NCBI RefSeq assembly: GCF_958979055.1
Contig: NC_084889.1
Coordinates: 3,736,761 to 3,800,760, forward strand
Length of the DNA stretch: 64,000 nucleotides
Source of the DNA: Alnus glutinosa
Taxonomy: Eukaryota; Streptophyta; Magnoliopsida; Fagales; Betulaceae
Direction: 5' to 3'
The notes under the pieces are model-generated. The model saw only the letters and a list, made by a program, of their open reading frames with translations. It was not told the origin of the DNA and made no database searches. The translations under genes and the position numbers were made by a program. Positions 48,256 to 59,000 of this stretch are shown here, in pieces. Position 1 is the first letter of the stretch. Every line of letters starts with the position of its first letter.

Positions 48256-49929
48256 TTTTTGATTTGAGCCTTTCGCGTCTTGGATTCGGACAGAAAAAAA
48301 GATTAGAGAAATTTCAGTGGGAAATAGGAAGCGAAAATTGAAGATAAAAAGTTGTTCATGTGCGAAAAAAAGGTCCGGGTTCGTATGAGAGTTTTTGGGT
48401 CTTCGGGTCTTTCGACAGCTGGGTTCGTTCCTTTCAATTGTTTTGTTTGAAAAAAAGTGTTCGCATTTGATACTTAAATTTGAAAATACTTTTAGAAGTA
48501 CTTTTCATATTTAAGAAAATGATAAATAAAACATAAGTCCAGGACTAAATGAGCATTTCTAGATAACTTTTTTTTTTTTTTTTCTTTTTTTTAATATTTT
48601 TTCGCTTTATAAAACCTAAGTTTTTTGCAATTTTCAATTGGATCATTTTGTGTGTTTTCGGTCCAAATAATTGACATCCGTGAATGTCACATCAGTATTT
48701 TTATCATCTCAAATTAAAATAATCATTTCTTATTATTATTTTTTTTTTCAAACAAATAAATTTTAAAAAAACTAAAATATTTAAAAAATGAGAGAAGCCA
48801 CCCTGCATGATCCCCATACAATATACATGCCGAGTGACCACCCCAAGCACAGTGAGTGTCTCACGCTCACGCAGTCCACCCTCCAAAGGTGAAACACCCC
48901 AATAATCTCAAGAGGGTGCATGGCCTGTGCGGCTGGATGTGGTTCTACAATCCACCTTATTTGTAGTGGGTTCTAGTGGGGCGGCCCTAGTCGAGGAGAC
49001 TCTTTTCCCAATTCCTATTTTTTTCTAGACTTCATTTTTTAGACTTTTAAAAATTTGTTTTTAAATAAAATAAAATAAATATATTATTTTAATTTAATGT
49101 GGTGCTAACATGACGCCGAAGGAGGTTACTAAATTGGGCAAAAAAAACATATGAAATGACCAAATTGAAAATTGTGAAAAACTTCGTGTTTTTGAAGAAA
49201 AAAAAAAACCTAGGGAGTGATATGTAAAAGTGCTTTTACTCATGAATTAATTTTACATCTACCCTAATTTTTTTAAAAAATAAAATAAAACACACATTTT
49301 TAGAAAATAAAAACAGATATAAAGTTGACACTTTGCTTGTAAATTTTTATTTTTTATTTTTAAATAAAGATTGTGTGGCTAGTTGAGTGAGAAAGACGGG
49401 AGATCGTATGGCCATTGTAATATTTGTTTTGAGAAATGATTATTCACCACCTAAATATACAACTTTTCACCACTTTATCTATGTGGCAAGGTGGTGAAAA
49501 GTTATATATTTAGATGGTGTAGAATCATATCTCATTTGTTTTTACAAGTAATAATCTAAAAGTAAAGTTCAACTGTCATCTCATCACAATGGTACGACAA
49601 TCATTGTAAATGGCCCCTCTTGGACGACAACTCTCTTTCTTACAAAGTCCAAATTTCAATAAAATTTGATTATCTTAGTTTCAGGAATTCCAATCCGTTG
49701 TCCCCACTATGAAGTATAAAATAGAATATTGTGCCACCTTCATGAATGTCGTAATACTGAGCTATAATTCATGTGGTCATAGTTATATAATTATAAATGT
49801 TCTACAAACAGGCCTTCAGCCTCCTTTGAGACGCTTTTACATTTTGGACTTTCTCGAGTCAAAGAAATAATTATAATATATATTGCAAACAAAAAATTAA
49901 GCAAGACAGTAACATTCCAGACCTATGAA
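48256..49929. other. SEC3 upstream region and spacer to the dirigent gene
   Basis: The first 150-200 bases hold the SEC3 5' UTR and promoter; no clear TATA box was singled out. The remainder is A/T rich with T runs near 48570-48600 and a hairpin MITE (separate entry). No coding exon is recognised. Confidence 0.5.
49430..49542. mobile_element. Hairpin MITE upstream of SEC3
   Basis: TGAGAAATGATTATTCACCA then CCTAAATATACAACTTTTCACCACTTT on the left is mirrored by AAGGTGGTGAAAAGTTATAT then ATTTAGATGGTGTAGAATCATATCTCATTT on the right. The arms are about 45 bases with few mismatches, leaving a loop of only about 10 bases. Such a compact, well-matched hairpin implies a fairly young insertion. Confidence 0.7.
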
Positions 49930-50484
49930 TCATCCTGGTATTGTCTGAGATCGATTTGGAAATCTAAGTTGAAGTTTTACGCGGTAGGATGCATCCATGT
50001 CAGATGGTTGGTGATCGGTCTGAGCAAAAACAGCAAGCCCACGTGCAAAAGCAAAAGACCCTGTCCCGCCCACCACAGTGAGTTGTTCTGCGTCCCTATG
50101 AGCGACATGCTTGGCCTCGACACTAAGGCTGCCGGAATACTCGGAAGTGTCGAAGGTCAGATATATGATATTGAACGCCGAGTGAGCAAAGTCTTCAACA
50201 GGAACTATGAAGCTCTGGGCTTTTCCCACGACCCGGGAAGTGTTCTCAGGTCCCTCTGTGAGCGTACGATGAAAGATGAATGCTTCGGCATCGGACCTTG
50301 CCACGGGTTGCGAGCTAGAGCTTATAGTGTGTGGTTGTTGGAGGTACAAGGACAGAGCCAGCCATGGCGGCCTTGTGTGACTCTGTGATGACTTTCTATG
50401 GGGTATGGGCGAGAGAAAAGCCAATAGAACGACTGCCAAAATGGCCAAAGAGACCGTAGAGCAAAATATAACTCTGGCTAGCAT
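49930..50484 (-). CDS. Dirigent family protein
   Basis: A single-exon frame of 184 residues from the ATG at 50484 to the TGA at 49930. Dirigent proteins steer stereo-selective coupling of monolignol radicals or related reactions in the apoplast, in lignan, lignin and defence metabolism. Residues 5-27 are strongly hydrophobic (VIFCSTVSLAILAVVLLAFL) and act as signal peptide or membrane anchor. The dirigent domain follows, with TLTEGPENTSRVVGKAQSF, EDFAHSAFNIIYLTFDT, VVGGTGSFAFARGLAVFAQT and a C-terminal SYRVKLQLRFP. One sequon-like NRS lies near the C-terminus. It ends in NRSQTIPG. The N-terminal domain strand before TEGPEN looks shorter than in the best-known members, so it may belong to a divergent subgroup. 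The gene is intronless, as is common in the family. Confidence 0.9.
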   Translation of the reverse strand: MLARVIFCSTVSLAILAVVLLAFLSPIPHRKSSQSHTRPPWLALSLYLQQPHTISSSSQPVARSDAEAFIFHRTLTEGPENTSRVVGKAQSFIVPVEDFAHSAFNIIYLTFDTSEYSGSLSVEAKHVAHRDAEQLTVVGGTGSFAFARGLAVFAQTDHQPSDMDASYRVKLQLRFPNRSQTIPG

Positions 50485-50788
50485 TTTGCAGCAGGGGTCT
50501 CCTTATCGAAAATGTTGATTCCAGCTTCTACACTTTAATACTTCAATGGGTAAAGTGAACGTGGTAAAGTGAAACTGCTCCACATTGCTAGATGTTTCGG
50601 CAACCTAATCCACTTCTTCAACCTGAACCAATCGTATTAAATGCATACTTTCCCTTAAAGTTAAGAGGCTAATATTTTATAATGCTCTACTCCTGGTCCA
50701 GTAGAGGCTTGGGGTGCCCACTGCTATCCAACTGAGATCCCACTCCTGTTTATGTATGCATATAAAAAATTCTTAAAAAAGTCTCTTA
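50485..50788. other. Dirigent gene upstream sequence
   Basis: A 300-base spacer between the dirigent start codon and the satellite. It should contain the dirigent promoter. No TATA box or other motif was identified with confidence. Confidence 0.4.
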
Positions 50789-52490
50789 AGTCAGTATATA
50801 TATCTTTTGATAAAAAAAAAAAAAACAACATTTATTTGGAATGACTACCCGCATATGGTTAATGATATTTCAGCATTTTTTTTAATCATCAACTATATGG
50901 ATTGTTGTGCACAAGTTGTGGAATTATCACCCCAAACATGTGTTTAAACAACCCGTTACCAGTTTGAGCTTCAAACAACATTTATTTGGAATGACTACCC
51001 GCATATGGTTAATGATATTTCAGCATTTTTTTTAATCATCAACTATATGGATTGTTGTGCACAAGTTGTGGAATTATCACCCCAAACATGTGTTTAAACA
51101 ACCCGTTACCAGTTTGAGCTCCATCATGGTATTGGAAGCAATTTTTTTGGGCGATAGGCCACCTACAAAATAGAAAAAAATTGTCACAAAAAATCCACCG
51201 ATCCCCGAGAGACCAGGGATACTCCGATGCTTAAGTCAGTATATACATCTTTTAATAATAAAAAAAAACAATATATTTATTTGGAATGACCACCCGCATA
51301 TGGTTAATGATATTTCAACATTTTTTTTAATCATCAACTATATGGATTGTTGTGCACAAGTTGTGGAATTATCACCCCAAACATGTGTTTAAACAACCCG
51401 TTACTAGTTTGAGCTCCATCATATGGTATTGGAAGCAATTTTTTCAACAGTTGAACTGGCGATAGGCCACCTGCAAAATAGAAAAAATTGTCACAAAAAA
51501 TCCACCGATCTCCGAGAGACCAGGGATACTCCGATGCTTAAGTCAGTATATATATCTTTTAATAATAAAAAAAAAACATTATATTTATTTGGAATGACCA
51601 CCCGCATATGGTTAATGATATTTCAGCATTTTTTTTAATCATCAACTATATGGATTGTTGCGCACAAATTGTGGAATTATCACCCCAAACATGTGTTTAA
51701 ACAACCCGTTACCAGTTTGAGCTCCATCATGGTATTGGAAGCAATTTTTTCAACAGTTGAACGAGCGATAGGCCACCTACAAAATAGAAAAAATTGTCAC
51801 AAAAAATCCACCGATCCCCGAGAGACCAGGGATACTCCGATGCTTAAGTCAGTATATATATCTTTTGATAAAAAAAAAAAAAAACAACATTTTTATTTGA
51901 AATGACCACCCGCATATGGTTAATGATATTTCAACATTTTTTTTAATCATCAACTATATGAATTGTTGTGCACAAGTTGTGGAATTATCACCCCAAACAT
52001 GTGTTCAAACAACCCGTTACTAGTTTGAGCTCCATCATATGGTATTGGAAGCAATTTTTTCAACAGTTGAACGGGCGACAGGCCACCTACGAAATAGAAA
52101 AAATTGTCACAAAAAATTCACCGATCCCCGAGAGACCAGGGATACTCCGATGCTTAAGTCAGTATATATATCTTTTAATAATAAAAAAAAACATTATATT
52201 TATTTGGAATGACCACCCGCATATGGTTAATGATATTTCAGCATTTTTTTTAATCATAAACTATATGGATTGTTGTGCCCAAGTTGTGGAATTATCACCC
52301 CAAACATGTGTTTAAACAACACGTTACCAGTTTGAGCTCCATCATGGTATTAGAAGCAAAACAGTAGAACGGGCGATAGGCCACCTACGAAATAAAAAAA
52401 ATTGTCACAAAAAATCCACCGATCCCCGAGGGACCGGGGATACTCCGATGCTTAAGTCAGTATATATATCTTTTGAAAAAAAAAAAAATG
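50789..52490. repeat. Satellite array, about 308-bp monomer
   Basis: A monomer starting TTTATTTGGAATGAC(T/C)AC occurs at about 50831, 50981, 51276, 51584, 51892 and 52199. Spacings are 150, 295, 308, 308 and 307 bases, and the last unit ends near 52490. Each full unit runs through ACCCGCATATGGTTAATGAT, CACCCCAAACATGTG, GGCGATAGGCCACCT and GATCCCCGAGAGACC to a tail of TATATATCTTT plus an A run. The first unit is a 150-base half copy. The units are nearly identical, so the array is recent. The open frames across it are by-products of the repeat. Confidence 0.9.
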
Positions 52491-53050
52491 AATAGAAAAG
52501 CTTTTAGATAAAGAGCGCGTATCAGAGTATGAGTGTCCTTATAAGAGACTTCATAAAGATGCAATTATTTTTCATGTAGTGGACTTATGCCATTAGTTTC
52601 ACAGAGTGAGTAGTTACTCAATATAATGGTCTTCTGAGTGGGATTGCTTGAGTGAGACTCCTGATAAATTATATCCCTTACACATTGAGATCCTGGTCTG
52701 AGAAACATGGGGTCCAAAATATATGCAAGGAGCAGTTGAAACCAAAGCGCCCACAAAGCATTTATTAAGAGCCCTCTCTCTCTCTCTCTCTTATGCATTT
52801 AGGTTGTCGCACGTTTTTTTTGAGACTCACTATTCACATTCCAAACTGATCGATTTGAAAATAACAATGAATTAGCGATAATAGTTTATGCACTTATGAT
52901 TCTCACTGTTTTCTACAAAAGAATCTATAATTAATTTTGAAATACATATTAGTAGTTGGACACACTTGGAAAAATCCATTCGCATTTTTCTTTTTCTCTT
53001 TAGAGACTAATTTTTAGAACTTGGCCAAACAAACCCTTACATTTGTTCAC
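52491..53050. other. Unique-looking spacer between the satellite and the A-rich array
   Basis: About 560 bases with a (CT)n run near 52770-52791 and no recognisable gene or element. Confidence 0.4.
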
Positions 53051-56000
53051 CAAACTCTCAATACAATAAAAAATAATATCGCCACGTCTTAGTCAGGCTT
53101 CGCCTCTCAATAAGCATACTTCCTGTATACATATTAACATTAAGCTCTTTAAATATCATAATTGAAGGAATTAGATACCACAATGCTATATGCCCAAACG
53201 ATCCAACATTACTTCGGACCCCATCTCTTAAGAGCCTGCAACTCTGGGACAATTCTTAGACAACTGACAGATTACAATAAATCACAACGCTTACTGCATA
53301 AGTTACAACACGAAACCAGCACACCAACTTTATAATCTAACAAAAGCTGCTTGTACAAATAATTAACAGTTCCATTGAATACCAAAGACAAGCCAAACTA
53401 TGCATGCTAGACGCCAAAGAGCTGCAAAAGACCGTCGCTCACCAGAATCTGTAAATAACCGTAAAAAATCCAATCCACTACACAGTTGTGTCCAACATTT
53501 AAGGCATTAACTTACATCAACTTACACACTCTCTTCGACTAGGAATTTGATCAGACAACAAGAGATTAAAACAAATTCAGAATTTAAAACAAAGACAACA
53601 AGAGGTTAATTCCATGCAAACCTCAAAATGCTTAACTTGCGTCAATCACGAGGATAAAGCAAAACCAGTAAAACCCTGTTCTTTCGCTGCCCAAAGATGC
53701 TTGTCCACATAAATCCAGTAACAAAGGCTAAGTTCTTCTTGTTCAGCACCAAACGATCAACAAAGACACACAGAAACTTGAAAATGTTAGTGAACCCAAT
53801 TCAAGGCAACCCCAATGAATAGTAACTAGAATATCTACTTCCTATATTTGAACTGAGCCACCACCTTGAGGAAAAAGAATACTTACATTTGCCAAACTTT
53901 AAAACCAAAAGGCTAAGAAAAATGCAGTTGCAAGCCGTAGCAATAAGAAAACCCAAATCAAAAAGTCACGTGGTCATATCGACATCAAATTCTTTAAATA
54001 TCATAACTGCAGCAACTGCATACCACAAATCACAAAACTGCTACATGCCTGAACCGTCCAAGAACATAGAAGACGTCCACACAACTCTGAACCCAAAACA
54101 CTCATATACAAAAGGCAAAAGGGAAAACACAAACCTAAGCTTAAAGTACGAGTAGATCACAACACCATTTTCGAGCATCTTCCTCATCAATTATGTCAAA
54201 AAAACTTCACGAAATAGGAAACTATAGGTCACAACACCATGAAACAAACATCACGGGCCATAGAATTCGGTCCTAAAATATCCGTCCAGAAATGGAAAAA
54301 CTTGAGATTGCAAACCTGGCATACCCACCGACTGACTTTGTGTAATGTAATGAGCATTAACTTAAAGCAATGTAACTTAAAGCAATCCAAATCTCAAAAG
54401 GCTAATGTCAATCACAGGATGATAAAGCAAAATACCTGTGTTTTTACTGTCAAGAGTTGATTTTGCACAAAAATTGAAGTCCAAAGGCCACATACTCATT
54501 ATTCGCCCCAAGGAGTCCACTAAAATACCAATAAAAAAACAACAGGACGAGGGGACAACCTAACTTCAATCTAGAATTCATGATCCACTTGGAACATAAT
54601 GCCCCTAAGAACAGCAGTCACAGGCCACAACAATAAGACAGAAAAATTTCAACAAGCAGAAAGAATTCCTTTCAAAAACCCGAGGAGAAGAAAACTTATT
54701 GCCACATCAAACTCGGTCGACCATGTACAAGAAGCCCCAATCAAAATCTCCACTCCTTGTAGACATATTAGGCACCAAACTCTTCACACACCTTCCCAGA
54801 AAAATCAAAGACAATCAATCAATATAATATATTTCCAAATAACTCCGAAACCATAACTCCTCTCCATAGCATTAGGATGCATAAGAAAGAAGCAAACGTC
54901 CATCCTTTACCATCTAAAATCAATTCTCCCTTGACAAACAGTATCACACACAAATGATCACCATATTGAAAGAAATCTTAATCTTTAACCAAGGAGATTC
55001 TGCCTGAGAACAATCAACACAATTTGTAGCGATCTTAGCTGCAAAAGATTAACATCATATTGAAAGAGCCTACAAAGGAGGTTTCCTTTGAAAGAAGTCA
55101 CTAGTACGTATTGAAAGAACCCTAATCTGTGACGAACAGCCACCAATCAAGTAGCAGAAGATACTATGTGAAATCGATCACCGTCTTCAAAGAAACCCTA
55201 ATATGTGAAGAATAAAACCTTCCCTGAAGCATTCATCAACATATTAGAAGAAGATCTCATATGTAACTAAAGAAAATATTCCTAGCAAATAATTAATAAA
55301 GTATTAGAAGAAACTACAAATTTGTAATTTATATTATTCTTCCACTAATAATGCACCAAAACCTAACACTTAGATCTTCCCTGAAAGTGACCACCATCGT
55401 CCCTAATATTTGAAGAAGACAACCTCCCCTGGAGCATTCACCAACACAGAAAAAGAAGCCCTAATTTGTAATACGAAACTTCCCAGCGACAATCAATGAA
55501 TTAGAAGAAACTACAAATTTGAAATAAAGAATATAGAAATCTTCCACTAGCAATGCTTCGAAACCCTTCCCTGAAAGCATACACCAACATCTTGAAAGAA
55601 ACCCTAATTTGTGAAGACAACCTTCCCTGAAGCATTCCCCTTGGAAAATAATGCCTAAGAAAAACTGTCACAGGCCACAGTATTAAAAGAAGCAGAAATA
55701 ATTCCTTACAAAAACGAGGGGAAAAGAGAGCTTATCACCGCATCAACCTCTATCGAACAGGTACAAGAAAGCCCCAATCATCCTCTCCTTGTGGACAAAT
55801 TAGCACCAAATTCTTCAAACATATTAACTCCCCTCCATAGCATTCGGAGGCATAAGCAAGAAGCAAAAGTCCATCATTTACCGTCTCAAATAAATTCTAC
55901 TTTGACACAGAGTATCAAGCAAAAGTGATCCCCACCATATTGAAAGAAGTCTTAATCTTTAACGAAGGAGATTCTCCCCGAGAACAATCAACAAAACTTG

Positions 56001-59000
56001 TAGCAATCTTAGCTGCAAAAGAATAACATATTGGGCAAAAACTGAATTTGTGACAAGCATAATGGGAATTCTCTAACAGCAATGAAACCTAAAACAAAGA
56101 TCTTCCTTGAAAGCGGTCATCAAACGTACTAAAAGAAACACTGAATGGTGACGAAGAAAACCTCATGAACCCCCAATCTATGACGAGTAAAATCTTTTCC
56201 CTGCAAGCAATCTACAAAAGTTTTTTGGAATAAAACCTTATTTGCCACAAAGATAATAGATCAAGTAGTGATGTACCAAAACCTAACACAAAGATCATCC
56301 CTGAAAGCGATCACAGAAGTCTTGACCTTACGAAGAAAACAACCTCTGAAAGCAATCACTTACGTATCAAAGAACCCTAGTATGTGACGAAGAAAATCTA
56401 CCCTGCAAGCAATCAACAGAAGTTTTTTGGCAGCAAAACCAAAAATGATGGGAATCAAGTACCAATGCATCACCTAACACAAAGAAGAACCTCCCTGAAA
56501 TCGATCACCAGCATCTTCAAAGAAACCCTAAAATGAAGAAGAAAACCTTCCCTAAAGCAGTCACCATCATATTAGAAGCGGCCCAAATATGTAACCAAGA
56601 AAATCTTCCCAGCAGACGGTCAACAAAGTATTGGAAGAAGCTAAAAAACTGTAATTAAATCCCACTAACAATGCATCGAAACCTAACACAAAGATCTTCC
56701 CTGAAAGCCAACACTGTCCTGAAAGAAACCCAAATTTGCAAAGAAGACAAACCTTTTCTAAAGCATTCACAAACATTGGAAAAGGAGCCCTAACAATGAT
56801 CAACAAAGTAATGGAAGAAACTAAAAATTCGCAATAAAGATAAAGAAATCTTCCACTAGCAATGCATGGAAACCCAGCACAAAGATCTTCCTTGAAAGCG
56901 AACATCGTTATCTTGAAAGAAACCCTAACTTTTTAAGAAGACAGCATTCCCTGAAATGTTCACCAACGTATTAAAAGAACCAAATAATTTGTAAAGGGAA
57001 TCTTCCTTGCAAGCCATTACCAAGCTATAAGAAACGTGGATCAAAGATAAAGCATTAAGAAAAGAAATTATACAAGCAGAGGAGATGACAGCTTATCCCT
57101 ACAGGTCCGAATCTCCCTACAGGTCCGAATCAAACTTCGCCTTTCTAGTTCATGTACCTCATAAATTGCAGGCACACACCACAAATCTCAATCACAAGAT
57201 GATAAAGCAAAAACCTGTATTTTTACTCTCCAAAGATGGTTTTCCACAGAAATTGAAGTCCAAAGGCCGCAAAATGGTTATACGCCCCCAGGAGTGAACT
57301 ACAATACCAATAAAAACACGACAGGACATAAGGCCTAAGAAAAGTAGTCGCAGGCCGCAACAGTAAAACAAGAACAAAGAAAAAATAGAAGCAGCAGAAA
57401 GAATCCCTTCAAAATCGACAGGAATAGAGAACTTCTAGCCACATCAAACTCTGTTGACCAAGAAAAAGAAAGGCCCAATAAATATGTACACCCTCTTAGT
57501 AGATATATTAGCACCAAATTCTCCACACACCTTTGTCAGAATTACAAGAATAATGAAACCAAGAATCAGAAAGACAAATCAACAATGTGATACAGAAGTT
57601 ACACATTCCAAATGATAATAAACGGCAGTGTTGATCAAAGTTCCAATCTGTGAATAAGAAGCAGCAACTAAATGATCGAACAGAAAATTTTAAGTTCTTA
57701 AGTATCTATTAAAAGTACAATTAAATGCTGGAAGAAACAAGAACCAGAACAAACATGCTGAGCACCGCTGATATTCATAAAAAAATGCGCAAACGCAACC
57801 TGAAATACACACAATCCAACCACCAAGTGTCAAGTAAGAAGCCAGCTAACCATGAAGATGAAACATTGAGGATGATTTTTTTTTAAAAATAAAATAAAAT
57901 AAAACCAATGCTGAGAAGCCAACTTTACAAGAACCCAGAGTTGTGAAAAGCCGATGCAAAGCAAAACTTATAAAATAAATCAAAACAAGTAATAGGTACA
58001 GCAAAACCTATAAATAAATCAAAACAAGTAATAGGTACATGCCCGAGAGAATAGCATATACAAGACTTCCAAAACAACATGTGAAATAAAGAGGGGGAAA
58101 AGAAAACACATTTCTCTTATTTCAGCAGAAAGACAAAATTCAAAAACTCTTGATCAAACACAAGAAAGCCCAAATCACAACCTCCACCAGTGAACAGGTC
58201 AACGACATATTTTCAAATACCTTCCTGATCGGTATCCCAAAAGCTTCATGAAATAGGAAACTACAAGTCACAAAATCAGGAAACAAATATCACCGACAGA
58301 AGCATATGTTACTCGGTGCTCAAATATCCTCACAGAACTGGAAAAACTTCAGACTACAGACCTAGTTCACATACCCACTAACTTGGTGTAATTCAATGTG
58401 CATTAATCTGAAATTACCAATTGGTGACGCAAATCCAGCAATGTAACTTAAATCAATCAAAATATCAAAACGCCTAAATGTCAATCACAAAATGGCAAAG
58501 CAAAAATCCGCGTTTTTACTTTCAAAAGATGGTTCTGCGCAGAAACTGAAGTCCAAAGGCCGCAAAATGGTTATTCGCCCCCAGGAGTGAACTTAAATAC
58601 CAATAAAACCGCGACGACATGACATACTGCCAAACAAAAGTAGTAGCAGCCGCAACATTAAAACAAGAACAAAGAAAATTAAAACAGGCAAAAAGAATCA
58701 CTTCGAAATCGAAAGGAAAAGAGAACTTATAGCCACATCAAACTCTGTCGACCAGGAAAAAGAAAGCCCCAATCAATATCTCTGCCCTCTTTGTAGTTCA
58801 CACCTTTTTCACAATGACGAGTAGGGAAACCAAGAATCAGCCAGCCACAATCAACAATATGATACAGAAGTTACATATTCCAAACGATAATAAACGACAA
58901 TGCTGAAGAAAGTTTCAATCTGTGCATAATAAGTCGCAACTAAATGAACGAACTGAAAATTTTAAGTTCTTAAGTATCAGTGAAGATTGCAATTAGATAC

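Noticed and set aside
49969-50388. Plus-strand 139-codon frame
   Set aside because: It is the complementary strand of the dirigent gene, which has clear family motifs.
51423-52315. Repeated similar open frames in the satellite
   Set aside because: They repeat because the monomer repeats, begin and end at arbitrary points, and look like no protein family.
55080-56960. Interstitial telomeric repeat (CCCTAAA)n
   Set aside because: CCCTAA words occur singly inside longer units and never in tandem.
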